A DNA stretch of 64,000 nucleotides, from the NCBI RefSeq assembly GCF_022965805.1, contig NC_133108.1, forward strand, positions 19,170,056 through 19,234,055, in the 5' to 3' direction. This DNA comes from Primulina eburnea. Taxonomy: Eukaryota > Streptophyta > Magnoliopsida > Lamiales > Gesneriaceae. Below are positions 47,509-60,163 of the stretch, in pieces; the first letter of the stretch is position 1; each line of letters opens with the position of its first letter. The notes under the pieces are model-generated. The model had not been told where the DNA came from. It made no database searches and saw nothing but the letters and a program-made list of their open reading frames with translations. The position numbers and the translations under genes were made by a program.

Positions 47509-48902
47509 GCCCTAGAGCCAACTACCCTTAACTTGAATCACATTGCTTCGCGATGCTTTTGAAACAATGGTCCTGGCAAGGGCTATGTAAGTGGATCAGC
47601 AACATTATCTGCAGAGGAGACTCTTTTGACTGGTATGTCTCCCCTTCCCACAATCTCCCGTATGATGTGGAACTTCCTCAGTACATGTTTGGATCGCTGA
47701 TGAGACCTTGGTTCCTTTGCTTGCGCAATGGCACCAGTGTTGTCGCAGTACGACGGGACTGGATCAACTCCATTAGGAATAACGCCCAACACTTGGACAA
47801 AATTCCTCATCCAAACTGCCTCTTTGGCTGCTTCAGATGCAACAATGTATTCAGCTTCAGTGGTGGAATCCGCAACGGTGTCTTGCTTGGAACCTTTCCA
47901 AGAGACAACCGCACCATATAGCATGAATACAAAGCCCGAGGTCGATTTCGAATCATCTACGTCACATTGGAAGCTAGAATCAGTGTAGCCTTCCAATTTC
48001 AATTCTCCACCCCCATAGAACATGAACAAATTCTTAGTCCTTCTCAAGTACTTAAGAATATCTTTCACGGCCTTCCAATACATTGGACCAGGGTTTGCCT
48101 GATATCTGCTTGTAACACTCAGAGCGTAAGCAACATCAGGACGTGTCTATATCACACCATACATGATACTACCAATGGCTGACGCATATGGAATACGTGT
48201 CATCATCTCTATCTCTTCATCAGTTTTGGTACACATAGCTTTAAATAGAGTAATACCATGACACATTGGTAAGTATCTTCTCTTGGACTCTTACATAGAG
48301 AATCATTTTATAATGGTATCGATATAGGTAGCTTGGGTGAGTCCGAGCATCCTCTTTGATCTATCTTTATAGATTTGTATTCCCAATACGTAGGATGTTT
48401 CACCCATGTCTTTCATGGAGAATTTACTGGCTAACCACACTTTAGTTGATTGCAGTAATCCTACATCATTCCCAATGAGCAGGATATCATCAACATAAAG
48501 TACTAGGAATGTCACTGCACTCCCACTAACTTTCTTGTACACACATGGTTCCTCAGGATTCTTAGCAAAACCAAACTCTTTGATAGTGCTATCAAATCTG
48601 AGGTTCCAACTCCTTGACGCCTGCTTGAGACCAAATATTGATCTCTGAAGTTTGCATACCTTATGCTCACTTCCTACTGATGTGTATCCCTCGGGTTGAG
48701 ACATATAAATTTCTTCTTTGATGTCTCCATTGAGGAATGCAGTCTTTACATCCATTTGCCATATCTCATAGTCATACCATGATGCTATGGCTAGTAGTAT
48801 TCTAATGGACTTAAACATAACAACTGGTGAAAAAATTTTCTCATAGTCAACTACTTGCCTTTGAGTATAACCTTTTGCAACCAGTCTTGCTTTGAAGGTC
48901 AC
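47509..48902 (-). pseudogene. F: copia RT and RNase H, broken
   Basis: RT (48303-48902) is open and holds the palm motif QMDVKTAFLNGD and the YVDD box (about 48490-48500). Stops at about 48300 and 48285 and a further stop near 48150 separate it from the conserved connection region. RNase H (47583-48083) is open and carries the EAEYI and NTGAIA motifs; a stop lies just beyond. The order matches copia pol. Confidence 0.9.
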
Positions 48903-50193
48903 TACCTTCCCATGCGCCCCAAGCTTTCTTTTGTAGATCCATTTGCACCCTATGGGAACGATTCCCTAAGGTTGATCCACCAATGTCCAGACTTGGTTTG
49001 AACACATAGAGTCCATTTCTGACTGCATGGCTTCAAGCCATTTGGTTGAATCAGTATCAGATATTGCTTCTTTTAAATTCATTGGATCACATCCAACACA
49101 ATGCTCATCGTGGCTTTGTTCATGAAGAAGCGTATATCTTGCAGGTGGTCTAATAACCCTATCAGACCTTCTAGGAGCTTGTACTTCAACTACTGGTTCT
49201 TGAGAAATGGGTTCAACTTCTATAGTTGAGGGAGTATCTTGAATTTCTTCAAGTTCTATCATCTTGCCTTTTCTATCTAATAGAAATTCCCTTTCCAAAA
49301 AGTGGCATTCTTGAAACAAACACTTTTGCTTCATTGGGATGATAGAAATGATATCCAACAGAATTCTTTGGATATCCTACAAAATAGCACAAAGTGGATC
49401 TACTATCCAATTTGTCTCCCACTGTCTGCTTCACATAAGCAGGACATCCCCATATTCTCATGTAAGAATACTTGGGAGGTTTCCCCATCCATATCTCATA
49501 TGGTGTTTTATCGACTGCTCTAGTATAGACATTATCCAACAACATTGCCGCAGTTTCAAGCGCAAAGCCCCAAAACGATGTAGGCAATTAAGTGAATCCC
49601 ATCATGGATTGAACCATGTCCAACAAGGTTCGCTTACGACGTTCAGAAACACCATTCAATTGTGGTGTTTCTGGTGGAGTCCACTGTGAGAATCACATTC
49701 TCTTTTAGATAACCCAAAAATTCAGCTCTCAAGTATTCTTCAATTCGATCAGATCGAAATGCCTTAATACTTCTTTCTAGCTGATTTTTCTACTTCAGAT
49801 CTGAATTCTTTGAACCATTCAAATGTTTCAGATTTGTGTTTCATAAACATATCCATACCTCGAATGGTCATCAGTAAGGATAACGAAGTAGGATTGCCCA
49901 TATTTTGTGCTAACACTTAGCGGGACACAAACGTCTGTTTGGATCAAATCCAGTAGACCATACGCACGTTCCATGCTTCCATCGAATGGAAGCTTGGTCA
50001 ATTTTCCTTTTGGACAGGACTTACAAGTAGGTAGAGAATTTATGTCTGACAAGTCAAACATGCTTTCTCCCACTAGCTTGTGCATCCTTCTTTGGGAAAT
50101 ATGACCTAGTCTAGCGTGCCATATTTGTGTGGGATTTGGATCATCTAACTTTCTTTTGTTTGTTGTTGAAATCATGTTTACTTGGACATTCAC
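48903..50193 (-). pseudogene. F: copia integrase and linker, broken
   Basis: The frame 49828-50193 carries the pre-integrase zinc segment (IWHARLGH, CX2C) and the first catalytic aspartate. The region with the second aspartate (about 49700-49830) is full of stops. The frame 49273-49587 carries the integrase C-terminal part (YEIWMGKPP), overlapping 48966-49358 in another frame, which encodes the linker and the start of RT. Integrase cannot be active. Confidence 0.88.
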
Positions 50194-50940
50194 TTATCAT
50201 TTCCAGAACATTTCTGGCGCATATAACTTCTTATGTCCGGACTTCTTGCAGTGAAATAAATATGTTCTAACTTATCGGGCTTTGTAGGCCTTTTAAGTGT
50301 CTTTCAGAGTTTGCTTCTTATTGGGATTGTTTTTCTTGTGAGGGGCAGAACATTTCTTTCCCTTACCTTGTGGGCCATTTTTGTTCATGTCAACAAGCCC
50401 AACTAGGAAAAAACATTTTCCTATTTTATGATGACTTCATAAGTCATAAGCACGTTGAATAGCTCTTCAAGGCTATCATCAATTTTATTCAAATTGAAGT
50501 TCAACATAAACCCGTCAAATGATAAAGAGAATGACAACAAATTGATGTTATCAATTAACTCGTTAGGAATCACATATTCCAGGCTCACCACTTTCTCATT
50601 AAACCCAATCATATATACACCACGCTCATGGGCCAAAGCCCCATTTTGCATGCGTGTACTCATGAGCTTTTAAAAGTGGTGTGCATCATTGTACGAGTTT
50701 CATGCACCATGCAACTCTTGCACGTGCATTCGAATGTCAGCAACATTCAAAATTTTCTCAAACTGTCCCTACAGTTCATTTGATATAGAAGCGAGCACAT
50801 TACACTTTAGCTTGCACACTATGGTCCCACCATCTTGCATGCATTGTCAGTTCAACAAGACTGACATTAGTGTGTATGTCATTTTCTCCGAACCCAGAAC
50901 AATTTTCCCAACCAGTCTTGAAATTAGATTCGGTTAGCTT
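50194..50940 (-). pseudogene. F: remnant of copia gag; protease missing
   Basis: Only the frame 50421-50663 is open; it matches the Gag stretch of G at about 2880-3100. Upstream, fragments of the N-terminal half are recognisable between stops. Downstream, a garbled zinc knuckle region passes straight into the pre-integrase segment, so the whole protease is deleted. The state of this region contrasts with the near-identical LTRs. Confidence 0.85.
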
Positions 50941-52433
50941 GTTAATAACAAAAATTATTACGTGACGAAATCGAAAATATACTGATATGGAAACAGAATA
51001 ATAGTTGCTGATTATTTTAAAATAATTTTAAGATATAAAATATGGATTTTATTTTATAAATCTCCCTCCCACTATTTTGACATTTCCACCACCCTCTGAT
51101 GAAAAAGAGAAATCGTATTTCTTTAGTGGGCACGTAGAGTCCAATTAGCCAATTATAATCCCGAATAATATCAGCCAATTATAATTTCTAAAAGGTAGAA
51201 TCCAATTGCATCCCTGTGCAACCTCCGCGTGTTTTGCCTCACGTTTAATAAGGACCCAATAATATGACGCCGTTTATTTTCGCGTGTCAAACCGACCCAT
51301 CAATATTGAATTGTAGTAGACGGTCGCCATGAGTTCCCCCAATAATATGAGCCGAAGTCATGGGAGTTCCACTCAATTCACATCATATGTCCGCTGGAAG
51401 TCACAGCTTTCCGGCGTACAGGCCTCCCCAATAATATGAGCCAGACACTGTCCGCGGGTAGCGATCAACATGCAACCACGGTTGATGGAAGGCAAGAAAA
51501 AATTAAACTCTTTTAATTTTTACTTTTCCGGTTTGATATAAATTTTGAATCATATTCAAAATGAGGGATTTTAATTTTAAAATTGTCTCATCATTTTAAT
51601 TTAAAAATCGCGTGCCACGAGTTTGTATGTTTGCCGGATTCATGCAACTATATTATATAATAATATACATACATGCATACTACTATATATCACATATATC
51701 ATAATATGACATTCAACAATAAATAAGGATGATCGATTGCCAACACTAATAGATCCATGTGAGCCATACATGGATCCAGGTCCAAACCTAGGTGAATGCA
51801 GGGATGCAAATGCAACTTATTACAAAAGCTTCCAATATTTTACATGTCTTCATCTTGATCATCGGGCCCACCATCTTCCAGTCTTGATCTCCCACTATTT
51901 CTAATTATTACATTTGAATAGCCATGGCACATAAGGGATACATCTCATGGGGGTGGGAACGGGCCATAAACCAGGCCCACTTCAATAATATCAAATATTA
52001 TAAAAAGAATAAAAACAATAAAATATCCTAACATACACCTAACACATTGGTCAAGGCTCTCGATCATCCTTCATACATTTAATATCAAATATTAACATCA
52101 ATTAATTAAACAATTTAATTATTTGATAAATCATATATCTAATAATTTTATCACTAACCACCACAATTATTAAAGAATTTAATAAATTAAATAAACTCCT
52201 TTATTTAATTGTCAATTAAATCAATAATAATTGATTTCTTATAAAACTCATTTTTACCATAAATAATTAAAATCATATTCTAATTATTTATTTTACAAGA
52301 AAATTATTAATTTTCCAAAATAAAAAAAATTGAATCAATTTCAAAAATATCAATTTTCCCCATAATTTTGAAAATTCAGAAAATCGCACCCTAGGCCCAA
52401 ACAATTCAAGCCCACCATTTTTCACGCATCCCG
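50941..52433 (-). other. F: untranslated leader with hairpin array
   Basis: No gene is supported. Four AATAATAT motifs (ATATTATT on the element strand) lie at about 51164, 51261, 51341 and 51430. Stems are visible at 51108-51112/51118-51122, 51151-51159/51178-51186 and 51327-51332/51358-51363. The order corresponds to that of G and E. Confidence 0.7.
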
Positions 52434-52786
52434 AGACGATCCCGGGTAGCAGCCCTCGCTGCCCGCCCACTGCCCGAACGTTTCGGGCAGTGGCGGCAGC
52501 CCCTGTGCGCTAAGGGAGCGCACAAGTGCGCGCGGCGCTGCGCGCAGGCGTGCTAGCGCGGCGCGTGCGGACTTTCCGCACGCCGCGCTAGCGCAGCCGC
52601 CGCGCGCTGTGCGGACGCTCCGCACAGCGCGCTAGCGCAGCCGCCGAGCGCTGTGCAGACGCTCCGCACAGCGCGCTAGCGCAGCCGCCAAGCGCTGTGC
52701 GGACGCTCCGCACAGCGCGCGCGGCCGCTGCGCGCTCCCGTGCGCGACCCTGCGCGCACGGGCTGCCCGGAACAGTTCCGGGCAGA
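52434..52786 (-). repeat. F: GC-rich repeat and hairpin block in the leader
   Basis: Four units of exactly 44 bp start at 52565, 52609, 52653 and 52697. Each contains a GTGCGGA-CGC-TCCGCAC-type hairpin, and the first three contain the palindrome GCGCTAGCGC. They are flanked by two long hairpins: ACTGCCCGAA.../...TTCGGGCAGT (about 52469-52492) and CTGCCCGGAAC/GTTCCGGGCAG (about 52763-52785). The block lies 130-490 nt downstream of the primer site, where E and G have GGGCAGC hairpins. Confidence 0.85.
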
Positions 52787-52919
52787 AACGAAAATATTTT
52801 TTTTTTTGTTTTCTGGAAAAATAAAATTTTCTTGGTGCTAATTTTTCTGAAAAATTTTCTTGTGTGGTTAGAAATAAATTATTCTATATGATTTAAAATC
52901 ATACGATATAGAGAACCTG

Positions 52920-52931
52920 GCTCTGATACCA
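52920..52931 (-). promoter_or_regulatory. F: primer-binding site (tRNA-iMet)
   Basis: TGGTATCAGAGC on the minus strand, one base from the LTR edge. Confidence 0.9.
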
Positions 52932-52932
52932 C

Positions 52933-55103
52933 TGTTGGATCTCGGTTTTCTACACGCCCAAACGCAGCGGAAGTTTTAAAAATTTTATTTTATTTTGGCA
53001 ATCAAAATATGTTTTGCTTTGGGCGCTCGTATGATTTTAACAAAAACATTCATAGGGAGTTTAATAATACCTTTGGTGAATAAATCACGTGGCTCCAACT
53101 ACACCGGTATTAGCGGACGTAGCTCTTGTTGTAAATCCCTACGAACATTCTTCGATCTCCTAATCCGGTCCACGACTGAAATATTTGTTCCTCTTCTAAA
53201 TTGCACTAGAACTTTAGAAGAACTTTTGCGTAGAGATCAAAATCCGAGAGACGACTCAACCTTTTCAAAAGAAGAGGCCGGAAATATTTTGGAGTAAATT
53301 TTTAAAGTGGGATTTTCGAAAATCCCATTTCTTGAGATTTGAAAGAGCCGAAACTCTCTATAAATCTTTTCCAAAAGATTTTGGATGCCCAAGGTGAGAT
53401 AAGGATCAAATCTTTATAATATTTTCTAATCTTTTATTAACTTAATTAATTACTTAATTAAGTTAATTAATGATTCCAAAATTGTATTCCAACCTTTGGA
53501 GAATCCCGATGCAAAAATTATGGAGGCTAGGTTTTGACTTGGCATGTCTTATTTATAAATAAATAATAGCCTAATTACATAATTAACATTAATGGGCTTG
53601 ATTTGATTAATTGGGCTACTCCAACTAATTTAATTAATTTAATCAAAGCCCATTAAAACTTTAATTATTTTAATATGTTGGACTTGTACCCCTACAAGCC
53701 CATTAAACATATTATCCACCATATTTAATTTATTAATTAATAAACTCAACATTTGAGCTTAATAAATTAAATACATTATAAATTCAACATTTGAATTTAA
53801 TATTTAAATTATAAATTCAACTCCTTGAATTTTATCACCTCCAAAATTTAATATTTAATAAACCCAACATTTGAGTTTAATAAATTAAATTCTCAAATTT
53901 TATAAATTCAACTCCTTGAATTTATTCTCTCAAAATTTAATTATCATAAATTCAACTCTTTGAATTTACTATATAATATAAATTCAACTTTTGAATTTAT
54001 TCTCTCAACGGGAACAAACAATCCAGTACTTGTGTGACCCTCAATGGTTCAGGGATACAGCTAGCCGTGGGTTCACAATTCTTTGTGATTCAGAATAATA
54101 TTTATTCTTATTTGGGCTTACCCTAGTTAGCCCCATTCTTTTCATCAACACCTTGATTAAGAATGTCAGAACTCATTTCTGATTGCACCCATCGGATCAT
54201 GGTAAGAGCGTCTAGTAGCATCGCCCCATGATCCCCTAGGTATCACTGATAGTGCCTGCAAGAACCAGTCGATTATGATTAACGTACAGTACGGTCCCTT
54301 CATCTCAAATATCCCGATCGAATCTGCAACCATTGGTTCATCGAGGGTTGCATATTAATTCGATAACTATGTGATAACTATAATAGTGGCATCGCGTGTA
54401 CTATTTGAGAACTCCTTCTCTAACGTACATCTCATACTCTGGCCAGAGATTCCATGCACTATTATTTCATTAGATCACACAAGATATCCACACCCGTAGG
54501 TGAGCGGTGAATCCCCGACTACAATGCACTGGCTCCTATATGTGTCGCAACTGTACCCAACCTCGCCACCTGATGACTCTCCTGGAGCCGGTAAACGAGT
54601 CAAAGCACAGCCCTAGCATATAGAGCCTCAGTGTTGTCCCGGGTTGTAAGGACTAATGGTGTACAATCATAACCACGGGCTTATCCTCTCGATGAATGAT
54701 AACCACTTGGAAAGTCCGAGGGAGGGTTGTTCGGTATAATCATCATATGACTACCCATCTGCAAGTTTGGACATCTCCATGCCCTTACCAAGAAACGCAG
54801 TACACAGCATCACAGATGCTAGTCTCGAGCTCAAGCGGCCTTTATCCATGTTTTAGGCGGCTGAATCGACTAGGAACGAATTTAGAATATGCAGTGTTTA
54901 CAAATGAGTTTCAACATCGAATTACGATTCATTTGTATTAAAGCATAATCAAGGACTTTATCTATGCTGCTTGCATGGGTATACAGATAAAGTATAACGA
55001 AACCATTAAAAAGTAAATTATATTAAAATAAAGATTGTTTATTTCACTTGGAGTCAATAAATTCCCTAGCCAACCGTTGGCTTGCAGGGCATCTACTCTA
55101 ACA
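52933..55103 (-). repeat. F: 5' LTR (right copy)
   Basis: It is nearly identical to 45329-47497, with a two-base length difference near 53660. It carries the AT-rich palindrome array at about 53740-54005. Confidence 0.94.
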
Positions 55104-55108
55104 CACTG

Positions 55109-56465
55109 AACAACCCTCCATAAAGGACATTCCAAGTGGTTCTCACTTGTCGAGTGTAAACGTCCTAGTTTATGGTTGTACACAATTAGTCCTTATAACC
55201 CGGGACAACATTGAGACTCTATGTGCTAGAATTACACTTTGACTTGTTTACCGACTCTCATGGGGTCATCAGTTGGCAAGGTTGGGTGTTCTGTCGAAAC
55301 ATATAGGAGTCGATGCATTGTAGTCGGGGATTTACCGCTTACCTTCGGGTATGGATATCCTATGTGTTCTCATGTGTATGTATGTTGAAATCTCTGATCA
55401 GAGTATGGTGGTAATTATGAAAGGGGTTTCATAGACTACACCATCGATGCAACTACGACATGAAACATAGTATCGATTCATTGACAAATCTCGATAAACC
55501 AATGGTTGTCGAATCGGTCGGGATATATGAGTTGAAGGGACCGTACTGTACGCTAACCATAATTGAATGGTTCTTGCAGGCACTATCATTTGATACCTAT
55601 GGGATCATGCAAGCGATGCTGCTAGGCGTTTGACATGATTGGTTGGGTACTATCAGACTTGAGTTCTGACGTTCTTGTTATCAAGGAGTTGATAATTAAG
55701 AATGGAGCAATTGGGGTATGCTCATATAAGAACATGTTTAGTCCGAATCACATGGAGATGTGAACCCACGGCTAGTTGTATCAATGAACCATTGAGGGCC
55801 ACATAAGTACTAGCTTTCTAGATCCCGTTGAGAAGTAAAATAGTTCAATGTGTTGAACGGCTTATAAATGAGTTTATAAGCGTAAGGAAAATAGAAGTAT
55901 GACTTCTATGAGAGAAATGTAACTTTTAATTTATTAATGTGTTCCTAAATTAAAAAGTTGGCCAAATAAATAATGTATTTGAAAATTGTGATTTTCATAA
56001 ACATTATTATGGACTAAATTAAATTAATTCAAGTGTTGAATTAATTAAACACTAGTGGGCCTAGTAGAGTCCAAATAATTAAATTAATTCAAGTGTTGGA
56101 TTAATTAAACAATATTGGGCCTTGTAGAGCCCAATTAGAAATAATTATTAACTAGTGGGCTTGAGTAAAATCAAGTAAACTTTAAATGGGCTCAAATGTG
56201 TTTGAGACATTTAAAATAAAAGTCCATGGGCCTTGTAATTGTTACAAGCCCAAATAGATTTACATGCATGGGAGGTGAAAAGTTGGGAGACAACTTTTGC
56301 AACATCCAAGGAATGGCATTCCTTTGGAATACACAACACCTTTTCCCCCAACCTTTTTGCACTACCAAGAAACCTCTTCCCTTTTCTCCATGCATATGGC
56401 CGAAACTTGCATCAACTTTCTCTCCAATTTGTGTTCTTCAATGGTTGAGGAAACAATAAACTTCT
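55109..56465 (+). repeat. E: 3' LTR, segment 2
   Basis: It continues the E LTR (matches 5284-6656) and is cut at the cttct target by solo LTR H. Confidence 0.92.
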
Positions 56466-56600
56466 TGTAATGCCCGAAAATTTGATTATTGTAATCTGAG
56501 ATGATTTATTGATTATGAATGGATGTGATTATAGCTGGGCCATTTCGAGATAAGATTGGGACTAAGTACATGAAACCATTAATGTAGGGCCGAAGGTGTA

Positions 56601-56764
56601 GCGCCCGGGCGGAAGTGTTTGTCCGCTCGAGCGCCCTGGCTGAAGAGGAGAAAGCCGAGAGTTCCGTGCCCGGGCGGAAGTTTATGTCCGCTCGAGCGCG
56701 ATTGTTTTATGGGCGAGGGCCGAGAGTTCCGCGCCCGGGCGGAACTTTATGTCCGCCCGAGCGC
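56601..56764 (+). repeat. H: three GC-rich U3 palindromes
   Basis: Units at 56601-56635, 56666-56699 and 56731-56764 have arms GCGCCCGGGCGG / CCGCTCGAGCGC. Units two and three are preceded by CCGAGAGTTCC. They lie about 50-210 bp upstream of the TATA run (56810-56830). Confidence 0.85.
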
Positions 56765-57814
56765 GAGACGTGCTGAGTGGAGATTAAGCAACTTGCCTTC
56801 AAACTTGCAATATATATATATATATATATAAGCATGCAAACTCTTCAGAATCGAGAAAGGAAACGATAGAATTGAGAAAAGTTTCAGAAAAGTTGTAGAG
56901 AATCCTTACGCCTTTTCTGAGAAATCCGTCCGTCTGATTTTAAATCCGACTTCAGTATTGAGTTCCTATCAACGTAGGCTACAACTTGACGTAAGTTTTG
57001 CTACGTTTTGATATGCTTTGAAATTATGCTGTTGTCAGAATTGAATAGAATTCATATATGATGTTCTTGTCATGTTAAACATCATAGAATCGAAGTCAGA
57101 TTGAGAAACAGACTGATTATGTAATTGTTATGATTTTCGGAGTCGATTTGACTGAGATTTCATATCAGATTTGTATTGTTTTTGAGATTATGACTGGTAT
57201 TGATATTGATTACGAAGTCTGGTATTATATCTGTGATGTCTGGACTGACGGGGTTATTGAGACAGTATCGTTATGCCGTCAAAACATCAGTTAATTGATA
57301 TCGATCAGATTTGGTATTGATTTGGATTGTATTATGGTACCGTATGTTGATTGACATTGATCAGATTGTATTGTGATTGAGTAATGATCGGAACATGTAT
57401 TGAATTGAGTTGATTATTGATATTATACCTATTCAATTGTTATTACCAGATTTGGGAATGGACCGAGATAGAGTCGGGACTTCTTCTTCGTCTTCTGAGC
57501 GAGAAGATAAAGGTATAAATTAATGTTGAGTTGGGATTGCACAACTCGAGTGAGGTTTGGACTCGAGTTCCCCTAAATCACATACTTTACTTTATTGCAT
57601 TGATATTTGCATGTATTTGATTGATATACTTGTTCTCTTGATATATAGATAGCAGGTATTAGATTACTTGTTCTCTTGAGATATAGACAGAAGGTATTCG
57701 TTGAGTAATCTTGTGACAGAAGTGCCTGATCGTGGCGGGATCGCCACGGGCACATTGCACGTTGTCATAAGATAGTGTATTGGCGGTGGTGTCAAAGTCT
57801 GTCACTGGATGTTT

Positions 57815-58165
57815 GGTTATCGATGTGGATAGATTGATAGCTTCTTCTATTACTGTTGATTGATATTATATCGATGTGGATAGATGTATAGCTTCTCCTA
57901 TTACTGGTTATTGATATCATATCGATGCGGATAGATTCATAGTTCCTACTATTACTGTTGATCGATGTTATATCGATGTGGATAGAATCGGAGCTTGTTC
58001 TATTATAGGTGATCGATATCATATCAATGTGGATAGGATCAGGGCTTCTTCTATTACTGGTGATCGATATCATATCAATGTGGATAGAATCAGGGCTTCT
58101 TCTATTACTGTTGATCGATACCATGTCGATGTGGATAGGAGTTCTCCTATTACTGTTGATCGATA
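57815..58165 (+). repeat. H: 51-bp tandem repeat in R/U5
   Basis: TATTACTG or a variant recurs at 57848, 57899, 57950, 58001, 58052 and 58103, each 51 bp apart, and again at 58148. Units contain GATCGATATCATATC. Because 51 is a multiple of three, open frames arise on both strands (57792-58221); I do not regard them as genes. I carries one related unit near 59325-59385. Confidence 0.85.
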
Positions 58166-58802
58166 TAGAATGCCAACTTCTGGAAACCGGGATCACTAGA
58201 CTAGGATTGAATCTAGTCTAAAACGTAGAGTCACGAGTTTGAGTGACAGTAATATTGATTTGTATTGAGGGATGTTAATTTATGTTCCTGCAGATGGTTC
58301 ATGTCCCTTGATGATCCTGATATTGATACATGTATAGAATATGATTTATTCTTGTGAGGGATTTATATCATGATTTTGATATATGATAGGATTTTCTGTT
58401 ATATGCTTTTATATTGTTTATATGATGGCATGTATACATGATTTATACTGAGATATTTATATCTCACCGGAGTTATCCGGCTGTTGTCTTGTTTGTATGT
58501 GTGCATGGCAACAGCTGGGCTAGGATCAGGGTCAAGAAGAGAACGAGGCTGGACTAGATAGCGTGGAGATACGGGCTTTGAAGCAACTTAGGATTCAGCA
58601 CTGACTTGTAGTTGAACCTAGTCGGATTATTGTAGATCATACAATGATTGTATGTTATGTTTAATATGTAATTTGAATCTAATTACATTATGTTTCCGCT
58701 GTGTATTTAAAAAAAAAAATTTAGACCCTGTTTATTATAATTGTTTGAATTATTCCTAAAGACGATTAAGGAATGAATTAGCGTCCGGATCCCCACACTT
58801 CT

Positions 58803-59138
58803 CAAAGAAAAATGCTCTAATTTTTCTAGTGCAAAATTAGAGTGGTTCTAGCTAGTTGGTGGTGGGCTTAATATTTGAGCAAGGTGGGCTCAAAGGGAAC
58901 CTTGAAGATTGTCTTGCCATTGAGGAGCTTAGTTGTATATCAACTAAGTTGGAGCCAACATCAATCTTTTAAGATTGATAGGTAAATTTCTAAACACACT
59001 ATGAATGTCATATTTATGTTTTTGTATCTGTTACACACTAGCACACAAGGTGGCCGAAAATTTCATGCTAGAAAATATGATTTCCGAATTTTTGTTGCTT
59101 CCGTTGCGCTTTCGGTCACCTGCAATCGATCCCTTTCA
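58803..59138 (+). repeat. E: 3' LTR, segment 3
   Basis: It completes the E LTR, ending CCTTTCA, and is followed by the ttgtg duplication at 59139-59143. Confidence 0.92.
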
Positions 59139-59143
59139 TTGTG

Positions 59144-59907
59144 TTCATTGATTTGATTAAAATGCATGTTCTATTGATTTATAGGAACATGCATTAGACG
59201 AGTAATCTTGTGACAGAAGTACTTGATAGTGGCGGGATCGCCACGGGCACATTGCACGATGTCACAAGATAGTGTATTGGTGATATGACCAAAGTCTGTG
59301 AAGGATAGGTCCAGACACTGTTGTTTTGTTATATCGACGTGGATAGAATTAGAGTTTCTTCTATTACTGTTGGTCGATATAGGAATACAAACATCTGGAA
59401 ATCGGGATCCCTAGACTAGGATTGAGTCTAGTCTGAGTCGTGGAGTCACGAGTATGATTGATAGTTGATATTAATTATGGTTCGGATTTTGATATATATA
59501 TGATATCTGCTTCATGCTTTATATAGTTTATATGATTGCATGTTCATTGATTTATACTGGGATATCTTTCTCACTGGTATTATCTGGCTGTTGTCTTGTT
59601 TGTATGTGTACATGACAACAGGTGGGACATGATCTGGGTCAAGGAGATGAGGAGAGATCATGATAGAGTGGAGACTACGGACTTGGATTGTAAATAGGGT
59701 TTAAACACTGGATATCTAAGTTGTTGAACCTTAGTTTTTATTAAATGTAGACGATACAAGACTTATACTTTATTTTATACATATTTGTATATTCAGTTTA
59801 TTCCATTACGTTCCGCACTTTAAAAAAAAAAATTTAGACCCTGTTTTCTAATTGATTAATTAGTCCCAATGATGATTAAGAATCGAATTAGCGTCCGAGT
59901 CCCTACA
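59144..59907 (+). repeat. I: 5' LTR, right segment
   Basis: It continues the I LTR after copia E and ends GTCCCTACA. The twin hairpin at 59574-59620 has CTGG...CTGG in place of CCGG...CCGG, which still pairs as RNA through two G-U pairs. Confidence 0.85.
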
Positions 59908-59912
59908 GCAGG

Positions 59913-59924
59913 TAGTATCAGAGC
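59913..59924 (+). promoter_or_regulatory. I: primer-binding site, one mismatch
   Basis: TAGTATCAGAGC replaces TGGTATCAGAGC, five bases after the LTR end. Confidence 0.85.
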
Positions 59925-60163
59925 GATAGATCCTTCAGATTGAGATAGGAGCTAGTGAGCGGGGTAGAATGTGTTTCTTTCCTGCTTTTGATTGCTAGCA
60001 TGATTTATTGCTTTAATACATGTTTACCTAAATTATCTGATTTTGATATGGTACTGTGTATTATTGAGTATGGATCAGAACCGATTCTTGATCAGAGGTA
60101 AGATGATCAGAAAGGGGCTGAGACATATTTATTATGTGATTGCTAACCTTTTGATATTCAGAT

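Larger units (their letters stand above)
45329..55103 (-). mobile_element. F: Ty1/copia retrotransposon, young LTRs but ruined coding
   Basis: The LTRs are 45329-47497 (2169 bp) and 52933-55103 (2171 bp), with about 14 differences (about 0.6 %). The target duplication cactg is at 45324-45328 and 55104-55108. The primer site, leader, decayed gag-pol and polypurine tract lie between them. It belongs to the same broad copia group as G and E but has a different LTR. Confidence 0.95.
56466..58797 (+). mobile_element. H: solo LTR of a Ty3/gypsy element
   Basis: It runs 2332 bp from TGTAATGCCCGAAA to GGATCCCCACA, flanked by cttct at 56461-56465 and 58798-58802. No internal sequence is present, so it arose by LTR-LTR recombination. 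It has GC-rich palindromes and a TATA run in U3 and the twin hairpin at 58467-58514. Confidence 0.95.
4921..59138 (+). mobile_element. E: Ty1/copia retrotransposon carrying four insertions
   Basis: The LTRs are 4921-6996 (2076 bp) and 44945-59138, which totals 2077 bp once F, H and their duplications are removed. The target duplication ttgtg is at 4916-4920 and 59139-59143. The internal part holds a tRNA-iMet primer site, a leader, gag, protease, integrase, RT, RNase H and a polypurine tract, in copia order (integrase before RT). B interrupts integrase, D interrupts RT, and F and H lie in the right LTR. By eye the LTRs differ at about 2-3 % of sites, so E is older than its inserts. Coding is broken by stops, a 357-bp in-frame gag deletion and a frameshift. 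Confidence 0.93.

Noticed and set aside
51160..51440. Geminivirus-like origin nonanucleotide in the copia leader
   Set aside because: The motif is AATAATAT/ATATTATT, not TAATATTAC, and it lies in a retrotransposon leader without any Rep gene.
52422..52891. Alanine/arginine-rich open frames in the F leader
   Set aside because: They are translations of the 44-bp GC repeat and hairpins; the leader of related elements has no coding sequence.
57792..58221. A repeat protein with a 17-residue period on both strands
   Set aside because: The 51-bp repeat length is a multiple of three, so any frame without a stop stays open. Nothing else supports a gene.
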